Below are positions 43,798 to 52,892 of a stretch of 64,000 nt of DNA, in pieces. The notes beneath the pieces are model-generated. The model saw only the letters and a program-made list of their open reading frames with translations. It was not told the origin of the DNA and ran no database searches. How positions within the stretch are numbered: the stretch's first letter is position 1; every line of letters begins with the position of its first letter. A program made the position numbers and the translations under genes. Source of the DNA: Streptomyces sp. HD (lineage in GTDB: Bacteria > Actinomycetota > Actinomycetes > Streptomycetales > Streptomycetaceae); NCBI RefSeq assembly GCF_028369295.1, contig NZ_JAQMYP010000046.1, forward strand, positions 19,152 to 83,151. Direction: 5' to 3'.

Positions 43798-44275
43798 GCG
43801 CACCCTCCTCCCGGTGCCGCGACGAGTCGGCGGCAGCGGCCAGGTACTGCCGTTCGAATGCGCCGTAGGCGGGATGGATTTCGGGTTCGAACGCGACCCC
43901 GAAAGGTTTGAACGAGTTCCCGAACAGGGCCCGGTCTCCCAGGAGGTGGATGGGCAGTGCCAGCAGGGCCCATTCCGGCCCGGCGAACAGGACCCACGCC
44001 CCGGCGAGGACACCTGCCGTGACCAGGCTGTGCATCACGTTGTAGGCCACGTAGTAGCCGCGTGCGATACGCCCGTCCGGGCTGCGTCGGTAGGCGATCG
44101 CGCCGGGGATGTAGCCGATGACGTCGATCACCGCGAAGAGCGCCAGGAAGACGCCCCAGCGGATATCGGCAAGGTGCAGAAAGGCGAGCACGAGCGAGAC
44201 GACCAGAAAGGCCAGCCATTCTATTCGGGTGCATGCGAAGGTGGTCTTCGTCTCGAAGCGGTTCTTGGCGTCCAC
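43781..44275 (-). CDS. Small integral membrane protein, probable VlmO-like enzyme
   Basis: This 164-residue protein has four predicted transmembrane helices (about 15-35, 38-58, 72-95, 97-115). Conserved-looking polar residues lie in or next to the helices: His in AFLHLADIRWG, His in YNVMHSLVTAG, His in LPIHLLGDRALFGNSFKPFG and Glu/His in FEPEIHP. They could bind a metal. In azoxy clusters a membrane protein of the VlmO type accompanies VlmA and is implicated in N-N bond formation. The GTG start follows TGGAGC. It is the first gene of the leftward operon and overlaps the transferase gene. Confidence 0.72.
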   Translation of the reverse strand: MDAKNRFETKTTFACTRIEWLAFLVVSLVLAFLHLADIRWGVFLALFAVIDVIGYIPGAIAYRRSPDGRIARGYYVAYNVMHSLVTAGVLAGAWVLFAGPEWALLALPIHLLGDRALFGNSFKPFGVAFEPEIHPAYGAFERQYLAAAADSSRHREEGAHAVRA

Positions 44276-44339
44276 GGGGCTCCAGGAATGCGCGTGCGAT
44301 ACGGAGGCGGGCTTCGGCCGGTTGCTTCCCCGCCGGCTT

Positions 44340-45257
44340 TCATACCTGTTTACGCGCCAGTGCGGGCAACCCCTCGTAATGCGGGGGCGATTGGCGCGCA
44401 CGGGACCCCAGGACGACTCCGGCGCCGACAAGGGCGCTGCCCACGGCCTGCGGGACACCGTAGGAACCGGTTCCGACGAGCGGGGCGGTGCAGGCCGCGG
44501 CGACCGGGATGAGGCCGGAGAAGAGGGTGGCGCGCTCGGCGCCGATGCGCTGCATGCCCATGTACCAGCACACGAAGCCGACGACGGTCACGACCACCGC
44601 CTGCCACAGGAGTGCCGCGGTCTCCGTCGTGTCCGGCCACCGCAGCCACGCGGTGCCGTCCAGGAGCAGCCCGGCCGCCGCGGACTCGACGGCGGCGATC
44701 CCGCACACGGTGGCGGACAGCAGCCGTGGGCCCAGCGGGCGCAGCACCGGCACGGCGAGGACCGCGAAACCGACCTCACCGACCAGCGCGCCCGCGGAGA
44801 AGGCGATGCCGACGGTGTCCGTACGGCCCCAGCCCTGCACCGCGAACGCGCCGACGGCCACGAGCAGCGCCCCGTACAGGACGGTGCGTTGCGGCCGGCG
44901 CCCGTCCAGCAGAGGGACGACGACGGCGACGACCACGGGCGCGCAGCCCACGAAGACTCCGGGGACCGCCGGTTCGGCGGTGCGCTCGGCGGCGATGACG
45001 GCCAGGTTGAAGCCGACCATGCCGACAGCGGCGAGCACCGCGAGGCGGATCCACTGACGGGCGGCGAGCAGCCGCAGCCGGGACGCCGCGTCCCGCCCGG
45101 TGAGCGGGACGAGCAGCAGACAGGCGAGGCCGTAGCGCAGGAACTGGCCGCCCGCGTACGGGTAGGCGCCGAGCAGGCTGTTGGCGGTGAAGGATCCTCC
45201 GACGAGGACACAGGCGAGCCCGGCCAGGAGGGCGCCGCGCGTGGTGGTGGCGTTCAT
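44340..45257 (-). CDS. EamA/DMT-family transporter
   Basis: This 305-residue membrane protein has ten hydrophobic helices in two EamA repeats, the drug/metabolite exporter fold (GGSFTANSLLGAYPYAGGQFLRYG at the start). It is divergent from a MocR-type regulator with a 47-bp gap, a recurrent arrangement in which the regulator controls the exporter. It is co-directional with the azoxy arm, 64 bp upstream, so it might also serve it, but its own promoter pair argues for a separate unit. Confidence 0.87.
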   Translation of the reverse strand: MNATTTRGALLAGLACVLVGGSFTANSLLGAYPYAGGQFLRYGLACLLLVPLTGRDAASRLRLLAARQWIRLAVLAAVGMVGFNLAVIAAERTAEPAVPGVFVGCAPVVVAVVVPLLDGRRPQRTVLYGALLVAVGAFAVQGWGRTDTVGIAFSAGALVGEVGFAVLAVPVLRPLGPRLLSATVCGIAAVESAAAGLLLDGTAWLRWPDTTETAALLWQAVVVTVVGFVCWYMGMQRIGAERATLFSGLIPVAAACTAPLVGTGSYGVPQAVGSALVGAGVVLGSRARQSPPHYEGLPALARKQV

Positions 45258-45304
45258 GGCAGCGACGCTAGGAACCGCGGCGGTCCGGATTAAGGTCCAG
45301 TTCC
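45258..45304. promoter_or_regulatory. Shared EamA/MocR divergent promoter
   Basis: The 47-bp gap contains a direct repeat of ggtcc (ggtccggattaaggtcc) spaced by 7 bp. MocR/PdxR regulators commonly bind short direct repeats in such divergent promoters. The regulator start is so close that its transcript is probably leaderless or nearly so. Confidence 0.4.
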
Positions 45305-46753
45305 ATGACGTCATCGGAGACCAATCCGGACCCGCGTGCCGGCTCGCCCGCCTGGGAGCTGCTGCTTCCCGCCGCTTCGGCGCCCGCACGCGCGCGTGGG
45401 CGTTCGTTGCAGGCGGCGCTGCGGGAGGCGGTGCGATCGGGGCGGCTCGCGCCGGGGACGCGGCTGCCGTCGAGCCGGGATCTGGCCGCCGATCTCGGTG
45501 TGTCGCGCGGGCTGATCACCGAGGCGTACGAGCAGCTGACCGCGGAGGGCTATCTGCGCAGCGGCCGGGGTGCCGGAACCTGGGTGAGCGGTGCCGTACG
45601 GGCCGCCCGGCCACGCGCGCGTGACCTCGCTCCGCGCTCCACGGACTCCCGCGCGGACTTCGTACCCGGTACGCCGGACATGTCGCTGTTCCCGCGTGCC
45701 GCGTGGGCGGCCGCGCAGCGCGGGGTGCTGGCCGAGCTGCCGCACCACGAGCTGGGCTATCCCGACCCACGCGGGCTGCCCCGGCTGCGTACGGCGCTCG
45801 CGGAACTGCTCGCCCGCCGCCGGGGCGTGGTCGCGGATCCCGAGCGCATCGTGGTCGTCTCCGGGGTGTCACAGGCGACGACGGTGCTCGGTTTCGTGCT
45901 GCACGCGCGCGGGATGCGCGAAGTCGGGGTCGAGAACCCCGGCAGCCCGCAGCACGACTCCCTCTACGCCGCCGCCGGCGTCACCACCGTGCCCCTGCCC
46001 CTGGACGACGAAGGGCTCGCCGTCGGGCCGCTGCGGGAGTCGGGCGTACGGTCCGTCGTCACGACGCCCGCCCACCAGTTCCCCACCGGGATCGCCTACT
46101 CCGCCCGCCGCCGTACCGAACTGCTCGACTGGGCGCGGTCCGTCGACGGGTTCGTCCTGGAGGACGACTACGACGGCGACTTCCGGTACGACCGTGCTCC
46201 CGTGGGCGCGCTCCAGGGGCTCGACCCGGAGCGCGTCGCCTACGCGGGCTCGGTCAGCAAGTCCCTGGCGCCGGGGCTGCGGCTGGGCTGGCTGCTGGTG
46301 CCGGAGGCGCTGGCCGAGGAGGTCGTCGAGCGCAAGCGGACCATGGATCTCGGCCATCCGACGCTGGACCAGGCGCTGTTCGCCCGGTTCCTGGAGCGCG
46401 GCGACTACGACCGTCAGCTGCGCCGCTGCCAGCGCGCGTACCGGGAGCGGCGGGACGCCCTGGTCGGCGCTCTGGCGGAGCACTTTCCGGGCGCGGAGGT
46501 GACCGGGATCGCCGCGGGGCTGCATGTCATCGCCGCGCTGCCGGAACGGTACGGGCCCGAGGAACGGTTCGTCGCGCGTGTGGCGGCGGCCGGGGTGGCG
46601 GTGCGTGCGTTGCCGGCCTACACGCACGCGCGTGCCGGGGAGGTCGGGCACGCGGGCGTGCGGCTGGTCCTGGGGTACGCGCACCTGTCGCCGACGCGGA
46701 TCCGGGCGGGCGTACGGCTGATGGCGGAGGCGGTCGCCGCGCGTCGGCGGTGA
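45305..46753 (+). CDS. MocR/PdxR-type regulator (GntR-aminotransferase fusion)
   Basis: The protein has 482 residues. An N-terminal GntR winged helix (about 30-95, LPSSRDLAADLGVSRGLITEAYEQL) is fused to a fold-type I aminotransferase domain. The PLP site has DDYDGDFRYDRAPVG and the Lys in YAGSVSKSLAPGLRLGW. Such regulators sense PLP or amino compounds. It probably controls the divergent EamA exporter. Confidence 0.9.
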   Translation: MTSSETNPDPRAGSPAWELLLPAASAPARARGRSLQAALREAVRSGRLAPGTRLPSSRDLAADLGVSRGLITEAYEQLTAEGYLRSGRGAGTWVSGAVRAARPRARDLAPRSTDSRADFVPGTPDMSLFPRAAWAAAQRGVLAELPHHELGYPDPRGLPRLRTALAELLARRRGVVADPERIVVVSGVSQATTVLGFVLHARGMREVGVENPGSPQHDSLYAAAGVTTVPLPLDDEGLAVGPLRESGVRSVVTTPAHQFPTGIAYSARRRTELLDWARSVDGFVLEDDYDGDFRYDRAPVGALQGLDPERVAYAGSVSKSLAPGLRLGWLLVPEALAEEVVERKRTMDLGHPTLDQALFARFLERGDYDRQLRRCQRAYRERRDALVGALAEHFPGAEVTGIAAGLHVIAALPERYGPEERFVARVAAAGVAVRALPAYTHARAGEVGHAGVRLVLGYAHLSPTRIRAGVRLMAEAVAARRR

Positions 46754-46984
46754 CCTGGGGCCACTGGGGGTGCCCGGCGACCACGGAAGACGGCCGTCGA
46801 CCGCAGGGACGTGACCGTGGACCACGGGGAGGTGACCGGAACCCTGCGTGTGCCTTTCTCCCCCATGACTCGCCGGTTCCCCTGCGGATGCGGTCAGTTG
46901 TTCACTTGTGGTTTCCGTGTGCGCTGCGGCGCCCCAGTAGTTGTGGCACTGCACACTGGCCGGATCCCGCCCCTGGAGGCCTCC

Positions 46985-48559
46985 ATGTCACACCGTCCCT
47001 TCCCTGGTCGTCGCAGCGTCCTGCGCGGCTCGCTCGCCGCGTCGGCGGCCCTGACCCTGCCCACCGCCCTCGGCGCGGCACCGGCCTTCGCCCTGTCGGG
47101 GCGGCCCAAGGCGGGCTGGGGCGTGCAGACGGGCGACGTGACCCGCGACTCGGGGCTGGTGTGGGTGCGCTCCGACCGTCCGGCCCGGATGATCGTGGAG
47201 ACGTCCGCGACCGAGTCGTTCCGGGGCGCGCGCAGATGGCACGGCCCGCTGCTCGGCGCCGACACGGACTTCACCGGTACGACCCGGCTGCGCGGGCTGC
47301 CGTCCGGCGAGCAGATCCACTACCGCGTGCTGCTCGCCGACCCGGACGACCCGCGCCGTACCGGCGAGCCGGTCACCGGCACGTTCCGTACGGCCTCCGC
47401 GCGGCGGCGCGACGGGGTCCGCTTCGTCTGGTCCGGTGACCTGGCCGGGCAGGGCTGGGGCATCAACCCGGACTTCGGCGGCTACCGGATCTACAACGCG
47501 ATGGGCGCGCTGGACCCGGACTTCTTCCTCTGCAGCGGCGACAACATCTACGCCGACGGCCCGATCTCGGCCTCCGTCACCCTGCCCGACGGCAGCACAT
47601 GGCGGAACATCACGACCGAGGAGAAGTCCAAGGTCGCCGAGACGCTGGCCGAGTTCCGCGGCAATTTCCGCTACAACCTGCTGGACGACAACCTCAAGCG
47701 GTTCAACGCCCAGGTCCCGTCCATCATCCAGTGGGACGACCACGAGGTGACCAACAACTGGTACCCCGGCGAGATCCTCGGCGACTCCCGCTACACGGAG
47801 AAGAGCGTCGACGTCCTGGCCGCCCGTGCCCGGCAGGCGTTCTCGGAGTACTTCCCCATCTCGACCCTGCGCCGCCCCGGAGGCCGGGTCCACCGAGTCG
47901 TCAACCACGGTCCGCTGCTCGACGTGTTCGTGCTGGACATGCGCACCTACCGCAACGCCAACTCGCCGGACAACCAGACCACCGACGCACAGGGCATCCT
48001 CGGCGCCGAGCAGCTGAACTGGCTCAAGCGCGAGCTGGCCCGCTCCCGGGCGGTGTGGAAGGTGATCGCCTCGGACATGCCGCTGGGCCTGGTGGTGCCG
48101 GACACCGGCGACGGCAAGCCGAACATCGAGGCCGTCGCGCAGGGCGACCCCGGGGCTCCGCTGGGGCGGGAGCTGCAGATCGCCGAGCTGCTGCGGTTCA
48201 TCAAGCACCGCGGGATCACCGGCACGGTGTGGCTGACCGCCGACGTGCACTACACGTCGGCGCAGCACTACCAGCCGTCGCGGGCGGCCTTCACCGACTT
48301 CGAGCCGTTCTGGGAGTTCGTCTCCGGCCCGCTCAACGCGGGCGCGTTCCCGGCGAACACCCTGGACAACACCTTCGGTCCGGAGCGGGTGTTCATCAAG
48401 GCGCCGACGACGGCGAACGTCTCCCCGGCCGGCGGCTACCAGTTCTTCGGCGAGGTCGACATCGACGGCGGCAGCGGCGAGCTGACGGTGCGCCTGCGTG
48501 AGGCGGACGGCACCGTGCTGTTCACGCAGGTTCTGCAGCCGGGCCGCGTCGGTCAGTGA
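46985..48559 (+). CDS. phoD: Secreted PhoD-family alkaline phosphatase/phosphodiesterase
   Basis: The protein has 524 residues. A twin-arginine signal (PGRRSVLRGS followed by an Ala-rich stretch to about residue 38) directs Tat export. An N-terminal fibronectin-like PhoD_N domain precedes the metallophosphatase core, with SGDNIYADGP, QWDDHEVTNNWYPGE, DMRTYRN and VWLTADVHYT as metal-ligand motifs. PhoD enzymes hydrolyse phosphodiesters under phosphate limitation with Ca2+/Fe. The ATG follows GGAGGCCTCC. No PHO box could be assigned with confidence. Confidence 0.9.
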   Translation: MSHRPFPGRRSVLRGSLAASAALTLPTALGAAPAFALSGRPKAGWGVQTGDVTRDSGLVWVRSDRPARMIVETSATESFRGARRWHGPLLGADTDFTGTTRLRGLPSGEQIHYRVLLADPDDPRRTGEPVTGTFRTASARRRDGVRFVWSGDLAGQGWGINPDFGGYRIYNAMGALDPDFFLCSGDNIYADGPISASVTLPDGSTWRNITTEEKSKVAETLAEFRGNFRYNLLDDNLKRFNAQVPSIIQWDDHEVTNNWYPGEILGDSRYTEKSVDVLAARARQAFSEYFPISTLRRPGGRVHRVVNHGPLLDVFVLDMRTYRNANSPDNQTTDAQGILGAEQLNWLKRELARSRAVWKVIASDMPLGLVVPDTGDGKPNIEAVAQGDPGAPLGRELQIAELLRFIKHRGITGTVWLTADVHYTSAQHYQPSRAAFTDFEPFWEFVSGPLNAGAFPANTLDNTFGPERVFIKAPTTANVSPAGGYQFFGEVDIDGGSGELTVRLREADGTVLFTQVLQPGRVGQ

Positions 48560-48597
48560 CTCCCCGTCCCGGCAGGCAACTCCCGTAGCCTTGAACC

Positions 48598-48634
48598 GTG
48601 CCGCGTGCCGGTGTCATCCCCCGGTGCGCGGCAC
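48598..48634. terminator. Candidate hairpin after phoD
   Basis: gtgccgcg at 48598-48605 is inverted as cgcggcac at 48627-48634, with further partial pairing inside (gccgg/ccggt). It lies 39 bp after the phoD stop. Confidence 0.45.
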
Positions 48635-48723
48635 GGTCGTGACGGGACCGGCCAACATCCCCTCTCAGTGGGGGCTTTCGCAGGTCAGGGCCGATTGTCA
48701 GTGGTCGCCTCTACGGTTTTTCC

Positions 48724-50133
48724 ATGACGCGATCTCTACAGGCCGTGGCCTATCGCCGACCCTCCGTGCTGGAGGCCGCAGCGGGCGGACAGCGCCTGGG
48801 GCTTGAGACCTCAAGCGGTGCGACGCCCTCGGGTGTCCAGGACCATCCGCGGTTCTTCGCGGGCTTCCTGACAGAGCCTCAGGTGGCCTCGGCCGGGCTG
48901 CTCGCGGTGGCCGACGTGGCGGCCGCGCGGTACCACCAGCGCCGGCTGCGCGCCTCCCTGGACCCGGTGGTGACGGGCAACGGGGACCGGCTGCGCTTCG
49001 AGTCCTTCTCCGGCTGCGGCGGGGTGTACGCCCGGCTGGACGTGCTGGAGGCGGGCCTGGACGGCGGCGAGGTGGGGCACGGCACGACGAACGTCGACGT
49101 CAACAACCCCCTGCGCGAGGCGCTGTCGAGGATCGGCGCGGACGACCCGATCCATCTGCGGGTGGGCCCCGAGGAGCTGGCGGTGACCACGCTGGACGGG
49201 CCAGTGGTGGAGAAGAAGGTGCCGCTCCCGGACCGCTGGCTGCGCGGATTCGCGGAGGCGCAGGTCATGGCGGCCGACTTCGATCTGCGGGCCGAGCTGC
49301 CGGCCGCCGAGGCGGTGCGGTTCCTGCGTGCGCTGCCGCGCGGTGGAGGGCGCGCCGCCTTGGCCGGACCGCGGTGGGTGGTGCCCTCGGGGCGCTCGCT
49401 GCGGCCGACCACGCGCGCGGTGCCCGGCGCGGTGTGCCTGCCGGGACCGGAGCGGCTGGTCACGCTCCAGCGGGTGCTGCGCCATGCCACGGCACTGCGG
49501 GTGTACGGCCCCGCGGTCACCGGCGGTGCGGCCGCCACGGCGAGTGCCTGGGAGGCCGTCCTGCCCGGCATGCGGCTGACGCTGACGCTGTCCCCGGACG
49601 CCTCGCGCGGTTTCTCCGGCGAGGGCGGCGTCCTCGACGCGCTCGCCACCGACGAGGCCGCCGAGGACGCGGAGCTGATCTCCGTGCTCCTCGCCTGGGA
49701 GCCCCGCATCGACGTCGCCGACCTGGCCGCCGCCTCGGGCCTCGCACCCGAGCGGGTCCGGGCGGCGCTGATCCGCCTGGGCACCTCGGGACGGGTCGGC
49801 TACGACACGGCGGAGGCGGCCTATTTCCACCGGGAGCTGCCGTACGACGCCGAGCGGGTGGAGCGGCACAATCCGCGGCTGCGCTCGGCCCGGGCGCTGG
49901 TGGCGGCCGGCGCGGTCGCGCTGGACGGGGCGGCCGGGACGGTGACGGCCGAGGACGGCCATGTGCATCGGGTGCGCGACGAGGCGGGGGTGCTCAGCTG
50001 CAGCTGTCTGTGGTGGGCGAAGTACCGGGGCGGGCGCGGGCCGTGCAAGCACGCGCTGGCGGTACGGATGGTGCGGCGCGGGATCGCCGCGGCGGAGCGG
50101 GACATGGCACGGGTCGACGGGGGTGCGCGATGA
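48724..50133 (+). CDS. SWIM zinc-finger protein
   Basis: The protein has 469 residues. The C-terminal SWIM motif CSCLWWAKYRGGRGPCKH (CxC...CxH) near residues 425-442 is a zinc finger for DNA or protein binding. The rest is predicted mixed alpha/beta with a winged-helix-like segment around DLAAASGLAPERVRAALIRLG (about 340-360). Its stop overlaps the next start as ATGA. SWIM proteins with this neighbour form a conserved actinomycete pair; the process is not known to me. Confidence 0.85.
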   Translation: MTRSLQAVAYRRPSVLEAAAGGQRLGLETSSGATPSGVQDHPRFFAGFLTEPQVASAGLLAVADVAAARYHQRRLRASLDPVVTGNGDRLRFESFSGCGGVYARLDVLEAGLDGGEVGHGTTNVDVNNPLREALSRIGADDPIHLRVGPEELAVTTLDGPVVEKKVPLPDRWLRGFAEAQVMAADFDLRAELPAAEAVRFLRALPRGGGRAALAGPRWVVPSGRSLRPTTRAVPGAVCLPGPERLVTLQRVLRHATALRVYGPAVTGGAAATASAWEAVLPGMRLTLTLSPDASRGFSGEGGVLDALATDEAAEDAELISVLLAWEPRIDVADLAAASGLAPERVRAALIRLGTSGRVGYDTAEAAYFHRELPYDAERVERHNPRLRSARALVAAGAVALDGAAGTVTAEDGHVHRVRDEAGVLSCSCLWWAKYRGGRGPCKHALAVRMVRRGIAAAERDMARVDGGAR

Positions 50134-52787
50134 GTTCGCTGATGGATGCGGTGCGAGGGGGGCGGACGGCCGAGGTGGTGAGCCTCCTGGACGGGATGAC
50201 CGACCCCGAACGGCGGGCGCTCTTCCCGGAGTTGAAGGCCCTGCGCAAGGAGCTGAGGGCGGATCAGTGGACGGCTGAGGCGCGCCGCGCCTATCCCGCG
50301 CTGCATGCGGCGGGCGTCGCGTGCCAGACGGGTGCGGCGGGTGTGGCGAGCTGGCTGGCGGCCTCCGACATGCGGTGGTGGCCGGCGTCACCGGGGGTTC
50401 TCATCGACGTCCTGGGCGACCGGGCACCCGGCTGGCTCGCCGATGTGGCGCACCGGATCGCCGAGCGGCCGGTCAGTGCGCGGGTGCCGTACGAGCTGAT
50501 GGCGGGTCTGGTACGGCTCTCCGGCTGCCCGGTGCCGACGACGGAGGCCTATGTGCACGGATGGGTGGAGCACATCGGGCATGTGTGGCAGCGCGGCGAC
50601 ACGGTCCTGGACCGGCTGCGCAAGGACCCGCACCTCGGTCGGCTCGCGGCGGCGCTCTTCGAGACGAACGACATCGGCAGCCGACTGGCATGGACCGCCG
50701 TGGAGGGGCCGAACAGCTGGACCGCCGCGCTCGCGCAGCTCACCGTCGAGGGCGTCCTGGACCGCGGGGCGACGGTCGACGCCTGTCTGGCCCGGCTGCT
50801 GCGGGGCGGTCCGGCGGCCGATCACCGGGTGTTCCTGCGCATGCTGCAGGCCTTCGCCCTCACCCGGGACGAGCAGCGGGAGCGCACGGCCGACTGGCTG
50901 GCGCTGGCCGCCGACGCCGCGTCCGTGGTGGCCGGGCACGCCCAGTCGGTACTCGCGTCGCTCGCCCTCGACGGCGACCTGACCACGCGGCAGCTGGTCG
51001 AGATGTCGGGCGCCGTCCTCTTCCGCACCGAGAGGAAGCTCGTGCGCGGCCAACTGGTCCTGCTGGGCAAGGTTCTCGCCCGCGTCCCGGCGGCCGCCGG
51101 GGAACTGGTGCCCGCCGCCGCACAGGCCTTCGGGCACCAGGACTCGGAGGTGCAGGAGCGGGCGCTCAAGCTGGTGGAGCGGCATGTCGGCAGGGTCCGG
51201 GGCTCGGACGTGCGCGGCGAACTCGCCTCTGCTGCCGAGCAGTTGATCCCCGTACTGCGGGCGCGGGCGGTCCAGAGCCTCGGGGTGAGTCCGGCACCCT
51301 CGGAGCCGGAGCCGTACGAGGAGGTGCTGCCCCCGGCACCCGAGCCCGTGCGGCTGGCGCCCGCTCCGGAGTCGGTGGCCGAACTCGCCGAAGAGGTCGG
51401 GGCGTTGCTGGCCTCCGGCGCGGACGTGGCGACGTTCGAGCGCACACTGGACGGTTTGGTGCGCCATGCCCACCAGGACAGGGGCGCCCTGGTGGAGGCA
51501 CTCGGCCCGGTGGTCGCCCGCCTCTGGTGGCTCACCGCCGAATGCTCCCAGTACCGACTGGACGACTACTTCGTCCAGCAGCCGCAGCGCCTGGAGCTCA
51601 TCCTCGCGACACTGCTCGACAAGATCCCCACCGCCACTCTGCACGCCGCGGTCCAGCGCGGGATGTCGGGATCCGATTGCGTACACAGTGCACTCACTCG
51701 TGCCTTCAACGCCCGCATCTGGGAGGCGGCGTACCGGATCCGTACGGAACCGCTGCCGTTCCTGCTGTCCACCCCCACCTGGGGCACCGGTCTGCTGGAG
51801 CCGGACGAACTCGTCGCCCGCCTCGACGAGTACCGGCGCCTGGGCGCGCGTGTCTCGGCGTCCGACTTCGCGCAGGCCCTGCTGCGGGTGCGGCGCACCG
51901 ACCGTACGGCGGCCGAGACAGCAGCGGTGCGGGCGGCCGCGCTCGGCACCGCGGAGGGGACACGGCTCGCGAGGTGGCTGACCGCGGACGGCACCGCCCT
52001 GCCCACAGCGCAACGGCGGACCGCCGGCCCACGCATCCTGCTGGAGTGCGGTGAACTCCTGGAACTGCAGGAGGACTTCCCCCCGGCGTTCCGCCCCCTC
52101 GGCCGACCGGTGACCGTCCACGGCGAGCGCCGGCACTGCTACCACTGGGACGACCACATACGGCCGCACTGGCTCGCCGTCCTCCCCGAGCGGCGTGAAC
52201 TCGTCGCCGTCAGGCTGCTGCGCGACTTCTCCACGGCAGCCGTGGACGACACCCGGGGCACCGCCGCGATACTCCCGCTCCTGGCCGAATCCGGCGGCGA
52301 GGCCGGTGCGGCCGTACACCTGTCGGTGGCGTACGGGCTCGGTGCGCGGCATCCGGAGGATCGGCTCGCCGCCGTGGACGCCCTGCTGGTGCTGGCGACG
52401 CGCGGCCGGCTCGACGCGGGCCGGCTGGGCGCGGATCTCGGGCAGTTGGTGCGGCGCGGGGCCGTGAAGCCGTCGCGGCTCGTCGAGTCGGTGCGGACGG
52501 CGGCGGCCACCGGGGCCAACGCGACCGTCTGGGAGATGCTCCGGCACACGCTGCCCGTACTGCTCGCCGACCTCGCGACCGGCGGGGCGACGACACCGGC
52601 ACCAGGGCCTGCGCCGGCACGAGGCATGGCGGATCTCCTGGCAGTCGCCGCGGAGTGCGCCGAGCGGACGGGGGCACGCGAGGAGCTGCCGCATCTGGCG
52701 AGGGCGGCGGACCGACGGGGTTCGTCCCGGCTCGTGACCCAGGCCCGGCGGCTGCGCAGCGCACTGGCGGATGGGCTGGCCGCCTGA
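50130..52787 (+). CDS. DUF6493-family large helical protein
   Basis: This 885-residue protein is built of helical repeats resembling HEAT/ARM arrays (for example LVRGQLVLLGKVLARVPAAAGELVPAAAQAFGH), with a Pro/Glu-rich linker at about 390-415. I believe it belongs to the DUF6493 family. No enzyme motif is seen. It is translationally coupled to the SWIM gene. In some bacteria SWIM proteins occur with MoxR AAA+ ATPases and vWA proteins; neither is adjacent here. Confidence 0.8.
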   Translation: MSSLMDAVRGGRTAEVVSLLDGMTDPERRALFPELKALRKELRADQWTAEARRAYPALHAAGVACQTGAAGVASWLAASDMRWWPASPGVLIDVLGDRAPGWLADVAHRIAERPVSARVPYELMAGLVRLSGCPVPTTEAYVHGWVEHIGHVWQRGDTVLDRLRKDPHLGRLAAALFETNDIGSRLAWTAVEGPNSWTAALAQLTVEGVLDRGATVDACLARLLRGGPAADHRVFLRMLQAFALTRDEQRERTADWLALAADAASVVAGHAQSVLASLALDGDLTTRQLVEMSGAVLFRTERKLVRGQLVLLGKVLARVPAAAGELVPAAAQAFGHQDSEVQERALKLVERHVGRVRGSDVRGELASAAEQLIPVLRARAVQSLGVSPAPSEPEPYEEVLPPAPEPVRLAPAPESVAELAEEVGALLASGADVATFERTLDGLVRHAHQDRGALVEALGPVVARLWWLTAECSQYRLDDYFVQQPQRLELILATLLDKIPTATLHAAVQRGMSGSDCVHSALTRAFNARIWEAAYRIRTEPLPFLLSTPTWGTGLLEPDELVARLDEYRRLGARVSASDFAQALLRVRRTDRTAAETAAVRAAALGTAEGTRLARWLTADGTALPTAQRRTAGPRILLECGELLELQEDFPPAFRPLGRPVTVHGERRHCYHWDDHIRPHWLAVLPERRELVAVRLLRDFSTAAVDDTRGTAAILPLLAESGGEAGAAVHLSVAYGLGARHPEDRLAAVDALLVLATRGRLDAGRLGADLGQLVRRGAVKPSRLVESVRTAAATGANATVWEMLRHTLPVLLADLATGGATTPAPGPAPARGMADLLAVAAECAERTGAREELPHLARAADRRGSSRLVTQARRLRSALADGLAA

Positions 52788-52799
52788 CGGACCAGAACA

Positions 52800-52892
52800 A
52801 CAGCGGGGATCTCAAATTGGACATAATGGTTCTTTACCGCCCGGTCACAAAGCGTTCGTGATCACGCAACACCTTTCCTTCACAGTGGCTGC
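52800..52892 (+). promoter_or_regulatory. AT-rich promoter region of the ACT-GNAT gene
   Basis: The 100 bp ahead of 52893 are clearly AT-richer than the flanks and include ttggacataatgg at about 52817 and the dyad-like cgttcgtgatcacgcaac. No GGAGG-type ribosome site precedes the ATG, so the gene may have a weak site or a leaderless mRNA. Confidence 0.35.

Noticed and set aside
44340..46753. EamA exporter and MocR regulator as parts of the azoxy cluster
   Set aside because: They form a self-contained divergent pair common in actinomycetes; proximity alone is not sufficient. Left as a possibility.
50388..52694. 768-codon minus-strand frame over the DUF6493 gene
   Set aside because: Low-complexity Arg/His/Gln sequence; the plus strand is coupled to the SWIM gene by ATGA and has normal codon bias.
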